Source of the DNA: Hydrocarboniphaga effusa AP103
GTDB taxonomy: Bacteria; Pseudomonadota; Gammaproteobacteria; Nevskiales; Nevskiaceae
Assembly: GCF_000271305.1 (NCBI RefSeq)
Contig: NZ_AKGD01000001.1
Coordinates: 2,157,501 to 2,221,500 of the forward strand
DNA: 64,000 nt
Reading direction: 5' to 3'
How positions within the stretch are numbered: position 1 is the first letter of the stretch; each line of letters opens with the position of its first letter. Positions 41,088 through 48,632 of this stretch are shown piece by piece. Under the pieces are notes generated by a model. The model was not told the DNA's origin and ran no database searches. It worked only from the letters and a program-made list of their open reading frames with translations. The position numbers and the translations under genes were made by a program.

Positions 41088-41253
41088 CGAAAGCTGACCA
41101 AACGCGGCCGCTTCAGGCCCGCTGATGCGATGACGACGCAGTGCCAGGTTCAAAGGTCGCACGATGTACACCGTCCGCACCACAAAGACGACAGTCACCC
41201 GGCGCTTTCAGATTCACAGCAAAGCGCGCAAGCTCGCTAGACGCTGCTCTGTT

Positions 41254-42195
41254 TCAGTCTGTAGTTGGATTTTCGGTATCGGTGAGAATGAAGCTCTCAA
41301 TTGGTTCCTCTTCGTCCACAGAAGCGCCGCGTATATAGTTGTTCACGGCGAGCGCTGTCCTATGTCTTAGAAAACGAGAAGGAAATCCGTCCAACAGAAT
41401 GTGCAATGCGCGATTCTCCTCGGCGGACCATAGCGTGCCCGGTGTGGAGGCGTAGACGAGCGGCAACCCGTAGAGCATACCAAGGCAGTTTCTCACCCCT
41501 CTTCGGGTTGCAAGCTCCTTGGCACTTTTGAAGCGAGAATCACGCCCGATCTCGTACCGAACTTTCATCAGGCCCATATCAAAGCCTGCAAGAAGTGCGC
41601 GGGGCTCTCGTGAGCCAAAAAAATCTATAAAGGCGGAGCACGGCGTCCAGACCGGTTCACCAATATCACGGTACGGCGTGGCGCTCCACGGATTGACGAT
41701 GCGCGTCCAGACTGCAGCGCGAATCTCGCCGCCAAAGACCAGCGACAGAATCACGGATAGCTTATCCAAACCGGCCGCGATCTCCGCCTCCGTAATCCCA
41801 AAGTGGTCAGCGCACAGCGGATGCTGAAGGCAGTGCCGAAGATGCACGATGCCCAGGAGAACATCGATACGTGCTGCAGTTCCTTTTCCGCCCATGTCGT
41901 GGACGAGTCTTGGCGGGAATCCATACTCGCGGCGGAGGTCCGCCTCTTCTCCGTGCAACCAAACATGTGAAGCATGAGGTTCGGCTCCAGCCTCTTTCAT
42001 CTTTTTGGCCGTGGCAGCATCCCTCACACGAGCTCGCTGCAGAGCACTCTCTCGGCCTTCATACACCGCGCGCTGGCGATGCGGAAGAGACCGCTCCTGA
42101 GAGTTAAGAGCGCCGACAAATTCAGCGATTCCCAGCGGCTTCTGCGAGTATCGGAACGGTTCTATCGCTTGAAAAATGTAGTCTTCAGGAGACAC
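41254..42195 (-). CDS. Protein of unknown function, 313 aa (last gene of repeat-flanked operon)
   Basis: GTG start at 42195 with gagga 8 nt upstream. Soluble, with a charged N-terminal half (ALNSQERSLPHRQRAVYEGR, AATAKKMKEAGAEPHASHVW) and a helical C-terminal half. Blocks that look constrained: GFPPRLVHDMGGKGTAARID, LLGIVHLRHCLQHPLCADHF, ILSLVFGGEIRAAVWTRIVN and GFDMGLMKVRYEIGRDSRF. No catalytic motif I know. It follows the two-TM gene by 89 nt and is the largest product of the operon. Confidence 0.7.
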   Translation of the reverse strand: MSPEDYIFQAIEPFRYSQKPLGIAEFVGALNSQERSLPHRQRAVYEGRESALQRARVRDAATAKKMKEAGAEPHASHVWLHGEEADLRREYGFPPRLVHDMGGKGTAARIDVLLGIVHLRHCLQHPLCADHFGITEAEIAAGLDKLSVILSLVFGGEIRAAVWTRIVNPWSATPYRDIGEPVWTPCSAFIDFFGSREPRALLAGFDMGLMKVRYEIGRDSRFKSAKELATRRGVRNCLGMLYGLPLVYASTPGTLWSAEENRALHILLDGFPSRFLRHRTALAVNNYIRGASVDEEEPIESFILTDTENPTTD

Positions 42196-42284
42196 CGATT
42201 GTCCTCGCAGTCAGCAGTCCATAGTTTGCGCACTGCTCGCGCTTTGACAAGGCGCGCCAGTGGCGCTAGCGCTCCGGATAATCT

Positions 42285-42635
42285 TCACTCCGACCTATGA
42301 CGACGAGGGAATGTGCTGGCGGCCACAGTGCTGGAAAGTCGCAGGACCTTCCGAGCACACGCCGCCTTCCTCCACCTGATGAATAGCGTAAGCGCCTGCA
42401 ACGCGGCGGCGCAGAAGGCCATAAGAAGACACGGAATCAGGCTGCGATGCGCAGCAAGAAAATCGGAGGTTGCGAGCAATATGGGGATTGCGATCCAGGA
42501 AGCGGACGCTGCAATCGACAATACAGTGACAGATTGCTCCGCCTCTCGGATGGCACGTCGCGCGTCAGCTAGCTCCACCATCGTCGGTGGACGTTCCGTC
42601 ATCTCGTGGTGACCAATGTTCTGTATATCTTTCAT
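42285..42635 (-). CDS. Two-transmembrane protein, 116 aa
   Basis: A cytoplasmic helix (MVELADARRAIREAEQSVTV) leads into TM1 (LSIAASASWIAIPILLATSD), a short loop, TM2 (LIPCLLMAFCAAALQALTLF) and a basic tail. Size and layout resemble small SLATT-like or two-TM effectors of bacterial conflict systems, but this is shape similarity only. The start could be ATG 42635 or 42602. A longer frame to 42704 would overlap the preceding gene. Confidence 0.6.
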   Translation of the reverse strand: MKDIQNIGHHEMTERPPTMVELADARRAIREAEQSVTVLSIAASASWIAIPILLATSDFLAAHRSLIPCLLMAFCAAALQALTLFIRWRKAACARKVLRLSSTVAASTFPRRHRSE

Positions 42636-42675
42636 GCGGCAATGTGGCAGTAGCGTTCTACTGAATTGTGGGTCT

Positions 42676-43263
42676 TCATGCTGAAGGCTCGTCCTTCTTG
42701 CCAAGGGTGCCGACCGGTCGTTGTCCAGTTAGATTGAGAAAGCTGGCGAACTCCATCATCGGCCGATCCAGCCAGAAAATGTTCCGGCGGATGATGTCGT
42801 TGCGAAGGAGGAATACGACCTGTACGCGACGCTCGTGTTCGACGACGGCAGCGCGCAACGCGCCATAGATATTGTCGGCTTGCTCCGGTGTTGCTTCCAG
42901 GTCATCCACCGGGCCAATGATCAACACGAAGTCATCGTCCGACATCTTGACCACGGCATTGAACAGCCGCTTGAAGGCGAGCGCTGGGTGCTCATCGCGC
43001 GGACGGACCGGCGCGTCCGGGTCGATCAATTCGAAGATCGCCGTGCCAATCCGCCAGAGCACGTCGGCGGGTTCGACGCCAGTGAGATCGGCCGACACTA
43101 CATTCAGATCAACCGAAGCGGCGTCGGCGCGGATTCGATCGACGATTGGCGCCAGGGGATGACGGCCGATCAGCAGGGCGACATGCGGCCGTGGCAATTC
43201 GCGATAGTCCGTAATCTGCTCGCCAAGGCCGGCGAGCGTTGTACTGCGTGCATGCAGGCTCAT
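42676..43263 (-). CDS. Protein of unknown function, 195 aa, Walker-B-like strand without P-loop
   Basis: Start ATG 43263, 13 nt after the TM2 gene. The segment MSDDDFVLIIGPVDDLEATP looks like the strand with acidic end of a P-loop/AAA NTPase Walker B, followed by VQVVFLLRNDIIRRN as a sensor-1-like strand. But the expected Walker A place, HVALLIGRHPLAPIVDRIRA, lacks GxxxxGK(S/T). It may be a degenerate NTPase or a different alpha/beta fold. An in-frame extension to 43554 reads through the TM2 gene and is rejected. Confidence 0.65.
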   Translation of the reverse strand: MSLHARSTTLAGLGEQITDYRELPRPHVALLIGRHPLAPIVDRIRADAASVDLNVVSADLTGVEPADVLWRIGTAIFELIDPDAPVRPRDEHPALAFKRLFNAVVKMSDDDFVLIIGPVDDLEATPEQADNIYGALRAAVVEHERRVQVVFLLRNDIIRRNIFWLDRPMMEFASFLNLTGQRPVGTLGKKDEPSA

Positions 43264-43276
43264 GTTCGACTTCCGA

Positions 43277-43825
43277 TCAGGGCTCCCAAGAATTGAAGGA
43301 ACGGTCTTCGCTCCGCGGGTGAGCGTGTGCATCATCGACCGGCCAGCCCATCTGATTGTCCTGCTCGAAGCCAGTTCCATAACTGTGCCCGCTGGCGTCG
43401 AAACCTCCGATGCCACCAACCATGGGCAGACCGGTGGCAGGATTGATCGCGGGTTCATCGTGCGATGCGTGGCCTGACTGCTGCTCATGCGCAGGCCCGC
43501 CGGGATCGTAGGCGCCGATCTGCCAGTTGCACCGAAGGCGATCAACTTCGTCATCGACGGTTCCGGAAATTGGTACCTGAACTCTGTTCAGCCGGCATTT
43601 CCTGCGCCGCCAGTTCGTCGGTCCGCGGCCATAGCGGCGTTCGAATTCGGCATTGGAGAGCCAAGCCCAACGAATGGCGTCGAAAACGCCGAGATACAGC
43701 GAGAGGCCAACGAGCCCCAGCGCAGCGTGAAGCAACGCTCGCCTGAACCGGCCCAGATAGAACCAGTGAAGGCCAAGCACGCCAAAGACCAGCGCCAGGC
43801 CAACCGCGATCCAACGCCGGCTCAC
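43277..43825 (-). CDS. TM2-domain membrane protein, 182 aa
   Basis: GTG start at 43825 with ggagg 8 nt upstream; an ATG at 43876 is possible. Residues ~5-50 are a TM2 domain: RRWIAVGLALVFGVLGLHWF with YLGRFRRALLHAALGLVGL, then an IRW/FERRYG tail. The C-terminal 100 residues are hydrophilic, with NPATGLPMVGGIGGFDASGH, a Gly-rich motif that I recall from other small unknown proteins. TM2 proteins are inner-membrane proteins of diverse function. A TGAAC-N3-GTTCA palindrome lies inside the gene (43578-43590). Confidence 0.75.
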   Translation of the reverse strand: MSRRWIAVGLALVFGVLGLHWFYLGRFRRALLHAALGLVGLSLYLGVFDAIRWAWLSNAEFERRYGRGPTNWRRRKCRLNRVQVPISGTVDDEVDRLRCNWQIGAYDPGGPAHEQQSGHASHDEPAINPATGLPMVGGIGGFDASGHSYGTGFEQDNQMGWPVDDAHAHPRSEDRSFNSWEP

Positions 43826-43879
43826 GGCGACACCTCCGGCGAGGAGTTCCACGCCGTGAGGTCTCCCCATCCGCATCGA

Positions 43880-44053
43880 CTAAAGGAGAGAGAGCTGGCC
43901 ATACCGTGCCGCCTCCGCTGCCGTCAGCCTCACCGGGGAAAAGCTCCGAAACCGCTGCGCAATCGCCGGTCGATAGATGATGACCACAATCGGACGCCGG
44001 AAGAAACGAACAGCGGATTGCAGCTTTGATAGAAGATAGTGAAATAGCTTCAT
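43880..44053 (-). CDS. Small basic protein, 57 aa (first gene of the unknown operon)
   Basis: It begins MKLFHYLLSKLQSAVRFFRR; the helix IVVIIYRPAIAQRF follows, then a neutral tail. Cggaggtccc lies 4-5 nt ahead of the ATG, the strongest ribosome site of this block, and the TM2 gene begins just after its stop. Amphipathic/hydrophobic with six arginines: it could be membrane-associated. No family recognised. The overlapping frame that runs from 44099 is longer but has no ribosome site. Confidence 0.55.
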   Translation of the reverse strand: MKLFHYLLSKLQSAVRFFRRPIVVIIYRPAIAQRFRSFSPVRLTAAEAARYGQLSLL

Positions 44054-44130
44054 GGGACCTCCGGATGGCTCGCGCGTGAAAGGTGGCGCGAGATGTCAAC
44101 GGCGGCCGGGAGGCCCATGGGAGGACGGGG

Positions 44131-44211
44131 TCAAGTACCGTCGCAGAGCGCGCCGCGCTTCTTGCGGCGCCGTCGGCTCGTGCGAAGCGCGAGGCGTCGG
44201 ACGGTACTTGA
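44131..44211. repeat. 81-nt inverted repeat / long hairpin in the divergent promoter
   Basis: Perfect 12-bp outer arms tcaagtaccgtc (44131-44142) and gacggtacttga (44200-44211). Inside, cgcgcttc pairs with gaagcgcg (8 bp), so the whole can fold into an interrupted rod with a ~22-nt apical region. It lies between the unknown operon (minus) and the gene at 44343 (plus). It could be a structured RNA, a mobile-element end or a REP-like element. Confidence 0.7.
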
Positions 44212-44342
44212 TGCCGGCCAGCGCTCTCGGAAGTTGCGAGAATGAGCGAGCCCGTGCTCCCTACAATCTGCCGAATGACACGAGAGCTGCTCCGGTGGCC
44301 TCGTGGTAGCGCATGTGACTTAGCGACGCGATGGAGGCTTGA

Positions 44343-44636
44343 ATGACGACAAAACTTGATCGCGACCTGAAGAGGGAAATCACGGTCGAGGGAACTGTCT
44401 ACACGGTCCTTCTCACGCCATCATTGCTGAAGCTGACCGAGAAGGGGCGACGAAAGGGGCTGGAAATCGCGTGGAACGACTTGCTTTCGGGTGATGCCGG
44501 GATGGCGGCCGCCTTGCAAGCATCGGTTGCAGAAATTCCTGACCGAAGAGCCGTAATCGAATCGCCGGCAACAAGACAATGCCCATCGAAGGCGAAGCCT
44601 AAACAGAGGGGCACGCGCAAGCCCGCTGCGCGCTAG
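44343..44636 (+). CDS. Conserved small protein of unknown function, 97 aa
   Basis: MTTKLDRDLKREITVEGTVY opens a beta-rich domain with LTEKGRRKGLEIAWNDLLSG and a basic, Pro/Lys-rich C-terminus. I recall this N-terminal pattern from hypothetical proteins in genomic islands of gammaproteobacteria. Ggaggcttga ensures the ATG at 44343. It lies inside the repeat-bracketed module, divergent from the unknown operon. Possibly nucleic-acid binding. Confidence 0.65.
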   Translation: MTTKLDRDLKREITVEGTVYTVLLTPSLLKLTEKGRRKGLEIAWNDLLSGDAGMAAALQASVAEIPDRRAVIESPATRQCPSKAKPKQRGTRKPAAR

Positions 44637-44638
44637 GT

Positions 44639-44866
44639 GTACCGGTCATACCGTACCGTACCGGCGGTACGGTACACATCCTTGGTCCTACGATCGCGCG
44701 CCCGCTGTTGTGGACGATGGCCAAACAGCCGGCCACCGTGTGCATTTCGCTATGGACGATCGCTCTGAGTCTGCGCTCGTGCTCGGTGGACGGACAAGCC
44801 GCCCACGCGTCGCCCACAGCGAACTGCACACTTCGTTCACAACGCAAAAGCGGACTGCAACTGTTT
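44639..44866 (+). repeat. Direct repeat copy 2 (~230 bp), with GTAC-rich palindrome
   Basis: It starts 2 nt after the stop of the 97-aa gene. The palindrome gtaccgtacc (44653-44662) / ggtacggtac (44666-44675) has a 3-nt loop. The remainder follows copy 1 in the same orientation (tgtggacgatggcc, ggccaccgtgtgcatttcgc, gaactgcacacttcg). The palindrome block is partly inverted relative to copy 1: accggtcatac lies left of the palindrome here and gtatgaccggt right of it in copy 1. Confidence 0.8.
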
Positions 44867-44890
44867 CGACGGATGCAAAGCCAAAGCGCA

Positions 44891-47158
44891 CTACTCAAGC
44901 AGAGCGCTGCTGGCCCCTCTCAGTTGCCAACTCGGTGGCAGCAACCGCTGCGTCGCAGTGCGGGCATAGCGATCGTCGATCAGATGGAGAACGCCGGTAT
45001 CACTCATGCCGCGGATGACGCGCCCGCCTGCCTGTACGACCTTCTGCAATGCAGGGAACAGATACGTGTAGTCGTACGCGGCCGCTCCAACGATGGATGA
45101 CATCCTCGACCGCATTTCTTCATTGACCTCGCTGGGTTCCGGAAGGCCCAACGTGACAATGAAGACACCGATGAGCTGCTCGCCCGGCAGATCGACGCCC
45201 TCGGCGAAAATGCTTCCCAGAACCGATAGCCCGACCACTGGAGTTCCTGATCTGAATTGGTCCAGGAAGAATGCCCTGCTGGTTTCGTCACTCGCACGCT
45301 CATGCGTGGTGAGTGGCAACCCAGGATGCCGAAACGCCAGCTCGGCGCCGAGTTGTCTGACGTACTGGAAGCTGGAGCAGAACACCAGATAGTTGCCGGG
45401 CGCCTCTTGAAACTGCTGGTAGATCAGGTCCGCGATGACGGGCAAGGAAGCATTTCGATCTGCCAACCGTGTCGATACACGGTGAGTCCTCACACGCAGC
45501 TGCTCGGGGCGAAACGGTGACGGAAGATCAATCCACGGCGTTTCCACGGGAAACCCAAGCAGGTCGCGGTAGAAGTTCGGTGGATTCAAGGTCGCCGAGA
45601 AGATCGTGACGCTGCCTGTCGCTGCAATTCGACACGCCAAGTAACGCGCGGGAACGACGTTGCGAATCGTGGCGGTTGCAGAGGTATGGTTTCGATCCAG
45701 CGTCACATCGTAGAGCGCATGGTCACCGAATTCGTCAGCAAGTTCGATGAAGGCCATTGCGTCGAAATAGAAGCGCTGAAGCTCAGGTGCAATGGCGGCA
45801 GGTTCTTCGGCAAGGTGTTCGCCGATCTTTGCAATCGCGCCGCGCAGCGCATCGGCCAGCGCGGAATGGCAGATGTCGTAGGCGCGGTAGGCTTGATGCT
45901 GGCCTTCCACGATCTGTCGCCAGGCCGTGGATACTCTGGACAAGGATCGCTTGATCTTTGCGGGAGCTGCCTTCCGCAATGGCGCAACGGCCCTCTGGTG
46001 CATTTCCGCCGAATACATGCTGCGGGCACGGTCGATCAGGTTGTGGCCTTCATCGACGAGAACGGCAACCTTCCAGTCGTTCGCCAGCATCAGCGCGTGC
46101 AGGATCGCGCTGCGATCGAAGTAGTAGTTGTAGTCGCCGACGATGACATCGGCCCAGCGGACCATCTCCTGCGCGAGGTAATACGGGCATATGTCGTGTC
46201 GCAACGCGACGGCCCGAACGCTCGCTTGATCCAGTCGCTGCGCATGGGCAGCATCGGCGCGGGCGGCAGGCAGCCGATCAAAGAACCCCTTCGCCAATGG
46301 ACATGCCTGTCCATGACAAGCCCGTCCGGGATGCTCGCAGCACTTCTCTCTTGCAACCAGTTCCAGAACCCGCAACGGGATTGGTTCGTCGCCGGAAGAC
46401 AGTGCGGCCAAGGCGTCGAGCGCCGATCGACGTCCCGAGGTCTTGGCGGTGAGGTAGTACACCTTGTCGATCAAGCCCTGCGACATCGCTTTCAATGCAG
46501 GGAACAGCGAGCCGATCGATTTGCCGATACCGGTGGGCGCCTGGGCCATCAGTGGCCGTCGATCCCGAATCGAGCGGTAAATGGCTTCGGCGAATCTCCG
46601 CTGACCGGCGTGGAAGTCGGCATGCGGAAATGCCATTCGCGTCAGCGCTGCGTTGCGATGCTCGCGATGAGCTTCTTGTGCGCTTTCCCAGGTGCGGTAG
46701 CTTTCACAAAGCTCGCCCGCAAAATGTTCCAGCTCCGCGCGTGCGAAGACGCGTGGCAGCACGGTCTCCCGCTGACGGTCCACGTCGTAGTAGACCAGTG
46801 CCAGTTCCAGATCAGCCAGGTCGCGCTCGATACAGAACTGCGTGGCGTACATCTTGAGCTGCGCCCAGTGCAGCTCGCGATGATGCGCCGGCATGCGTTC
46901 CAGATCGCCGCGGTGCGACTTGATTTCCTCCAGCCGCATCGGATGCGGCCTCAAGCCGTCGGCGCGTCCGCGGACCATCAGATCATCGTGTCGATGTTCG
47001 ATGCGAATCTCGCGTTGGTAGCCCGCGCCGCGTCGGGCCGCCACAGCGGCATGAGCCGCGATGCCTTCTTCTGCTGTCGGCGCAGGCGTGAATCGCAGGT
47101 CCAGATCGCCGCGCTTGGCACCGAATGCGCACAGTTCTCGGACCGATATCGCGGGCAT
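44891..47158 (-). CDS. DinG/Rad3-like Fe-S helicase with N-terminal Cas4-like nuclease domain
   Basis: 755 aa. Residues ~60-150 carry a PD-(D/E)XK core: VRGRADGL (Asp) and RLEEIKSHRG (Glu-x-Lys). A superfamily 2 helicase follows: Walker A MAQAPTGIGKSIGSLFPA, an Fe-S cluster cysteine set (EKCCEHPGRACHGQACPLAK), DEAH-type VLVDEGHNLID, and the C-terminal motifs FSATLNPP, LSVLGSIFAEGVDLPGEQLI and QKVVQAGGRVIRG. Expected to unwind and process damaged or branched DNA. ATG 47158, one base from the MmcB-like gene's stop; together they form a minus-strand unit divergent from lexA. Confidence 0.9.
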   Translation of the reverse strand: MPAISVRELCAFGAKRGDLDLRFTPAPTAEEGIAAHAAVAARRGAGYQREIRIEHRHDDLMVRGRADGLRPHPMRLEEIKSHRGDLERMPAHHRELHWAQLKMYATQFCIERDLADLELALVYYDVDRQRETVLPRVFARAELEHFAGELCESYRTWESAQEAHREHRNAALTRMAFPHADFHAGQRRFAEAIYRSIRDRRPLMAQAPTGIGKSIGSLFPALKAMSQGLIDKVYYLTAKTSGRRSALDALAALSSGDEPIPLRVLELVAREKCCEHPGRACHGQACPLAKGFFDRLPAARADAAHAQRLDQASVRAVALRHDICPYYLAQEMVRWADVIVGDYNYYFDRSAILHALMLANDWKVAVLVDEGHNLIDRARSMYSAEMHQRAVAPLRKAAPAKIKRSLSRVSTAWRQIVEGQHQAYRAYDICHSALADALRGAIAKIGEHLAEEPAAIAPELQRFYFDAMAFIELADEFGDHALYDVTLDRNHTSATATIRNVVPARYLACRIAATGSVTIFSATLNPPNFYRDLLGFPVETPWIDLPSPFRPEQLRVRTHRVSTRLADRNASLPVIADLIYQQFQEAPGNYLVFCSSFQYVRQLGAELAFRHPGLPLTTHERASDETSRAFFLDQFRSGTPVVGLSVLGSIFAEGVDLPGEQLIGVFIVTLGLPEPSEVNEEMRSRMSSIVGAAAYDYTYLFPALQKVVQAGGRVIRGMSDTGVLHLIDDRYARTATQRLLPPSWQLRGASSALLE

Positions 47159-47159
47159 G

Positions 47160-47855
47160 TCAGAGACCCGGCGTCGGCTCGTCGAAGCCGCGCAGGCGTT
47201 CGGCCTTGGCCAGCGCCATCCAGGTCGCGAAACCCAGGCGGGCAGCGCGCTTTGGCGAACAGCGCACACGCTCCAGAACGCCATCGTTGCGCGCGACGAT
47301 TACGCCGCAGTCCTCCGGAATCTCCTCGGGCTTGGCGATGCCTTCGGCGAGCACGAAGTAGAACTCGGACGATAGCGCCATGTAGCCGCCGCGCTTCTCC
47401 GGTTTCTTCAGGTCCGACAGCAGGTCGGCCCGCCGCACCTTGATCTCGTGAATGATGGGTTCGACGTAGTCTTCGACCGTGGTGTTGCGAATGCTGAACA
47501 CGTCCGGCCGCATCACCAGCCAGTCCTCGGCTGGTTTCGCGCGCAGGGCCAGGCTCGTGTAGACGATACGGTCGTTGCGGGCCTGCTCACCAGCGACCCG
47601 CTGGACCAGCGCCTCGTGGGCATCCAGCGCCGCCCGGTTTCGCATCAGGGAGTCGGCGATGTGCTTTAGACCGGCGTCAGTAACGCGGACCGTCTCCATG
47701 CCGGCAGAACTGGCAACCCGCTCCAGTAGCCCGGCAACCAGTAGCTCGACTTCGACAGTATCCAGACACGGCCAGCCTGCCGAGCGGTACATCGCGCGCA
47801 GTCGCTGGCTGTGAATCCGGCCCAGCTTCGACGGTTGGGGAGACAAATCGGACAT
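47160..47855 (-). CDS. MmcB-like PD-(D/E)XK nuclease
   Basis: 231 aa. An N-terminal winged-helix-like segment (HSQRLRAMYRSAGWPCLDTV, VRVTDAGLKHIADSL) leads to a nuclease fold with MRPDVFSIRN (Asp), EPIIHEIKVRRADLLSDL (Glu-x-Lys) and EFYFVLAEGIAKPEEI. The EIKV-RAD-SD pattern matches MmcB-type DNA repair proteins, SOS-controlled in alphaproteobacteria. Stop directly before the helicase start. Divergent from lexA across 129 nt, so LexA control is plausible. Confidence 0.75.
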   Translation of the reverse strand: MSDLSPQPSKLGRIHSQRLRAMYRSAGWPCLDTVEVELLVAGLLERVASSAGMETVRVTDAGLKHIADSLMRNRAALDAHEALVQRVAGEQARNDRIVYTSLALRAKPAEDWLVMRPDVFSIRNTTVEDYVEPIIHEIKVRRADLLSDLKKPEKRGGYMALSSEFYFVLAEGIAKPEEIPEDCGVIVARNDGVLERVRCSPKRAARLGFATWMALAKAERLRGFDEPTPGL

Positions 47856-47984
47856 GGCAACGCAATCCGGACGAGATCAGACGGCTAATCAGCCACTTGC
47901 CTCAGGAGGTCCAAATCGGGGCTGGACACCGGGCCGGGCTCGGTCGCAGTCTAATCGTGAAGTGATAATTTTAACACCTCGTCC
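47856..47984. promoter_or_regulatory. Divergent promoter between the nuclease/helicase unit and lexA-imuAB-dnaE2
   Basis: 129 nt, with an AT-rich core gaagtgataattttaacac (47959-47977) 8 nt before the lexA start. None of the LexA boxes I know (CTG-N10-CAG, GTTC-N7-GTTC, TTAG-N6-TACTA) is clearly present, so the operator of this LexA is not assigned. Confidence 0.4.
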
Positions 47985-48632
47985 ATGCAGCCTTTAACCG
48001 ACCGCCAGACCACCATCCTGCAATACCTCATCCGGGCGACGGCGGACGGCGGTCGGCCGCCTTCGCAGGTGGAAATCGCTGACCATTTCGGGCTGTATCA
48101 GAGTGGTATCCGCAAGCACCTGCTCCGCTTGGCCGAATTCGGTTACATCGACTTCGAGATGCACTCGGCGCGCGGCATCCGGGTGCTGGCTTCAGCGGAT
48201 CACCTCGTCGGGGATGTACGCATTGACCAGCTGCCGCTGGTCGGGCGCATCGCTGCCGGGACGCCGCTGACGGCGGCCGAGAACATCGAGGAATGGGTGC
48301 AGGTCAATCCCGAATTGTTTCGTCCCCGCGCCACACACCTGTTCCGCGTATCCGGCCGCTCGATGCTCAACCTCGGCGTGCTCGACGGCGACATCGTGGC
48401 CATCCACGAAGACCCCGATGCCACGTCTGGCATCGTGGCCGCCGCGGTGCCGGACAAGAAGACCGACGACCTGCTGCTGACCTTGAAACGCTGCAAGCGC
48501 AAGGGCGGCCAGGTCCATCTGCTTTCCGAAAACGATGACCAGGCCAGCTACTCGCCGCAAATTTACGAGGCCGGCGAGGTCCAGGTGCTGGGCCGCTATG
48601 TCGGGCTGATTCGTCCCGAGCACCGGCGATGA
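47985..48632 (+). CDS. lexA: LexA repressor (second-type, cassette-linked)
   Basis: 215 aa. The N-terminal winged HTH (PLTDRQTTILQYLIRATADG, PPSQVEIADHFGLYQSGIRK) departs somewhat from the E. coli type, implying its own operator. Self-cleavage elements are intact: scissile Ala-Gly in VGRIAAGTPLTAAENI, catalytic Ser in FRVSGRSMLNLGV and Lys in LLTLKRCKRK. It should repress the mutagenesis cassette and fall off upon RecA* activation. Overlaps imuA by 4 nt. Confidence 0.95.
   Translation: MQPLTDRQTTILQYLIRATADGGRPPSQVEIADHFGLYQSGIRKHLLRLAEFGYIDFEMHSARGIRVLASADHLVGDVRIDQLPLVGRIAAGTPLTAAENIEEWVQVNPELFRPRATHLFRVSGRSMLNLGVLDGDIVAIHEDPDATSGIVAAAVPDKKTDDLLLTLKRCKRKGGQVHLLSENDDQASYSPQIYEAGEVQVLGRYVGLIRPEHRR

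Noticed and set aside
40826..41101. 91-codon minus frame in repeat copy 1, with a counterpart in copy 2
   Set aside because: Indels between the copies shift the frame, and the products share only a few residues; the repeat is best read as non-coding.
43578..43590. TGAACTCTGTTCA palindrome inside the TM2 gene as an operator
   Set aside because: It matches the motif near 62649 but lies within coding sequence, about 315 nt from the next gene start, and may be a chance result of the codons for Leu-Asn-Arg-Val-Gln. Kept only as a note.
45686..47443. 585-codon plus-strand frame opposite the helicase
   Set aside because: The antisense helicase has Walker, DEAH and Fe-S motifs; this frame has no recognisable domain.
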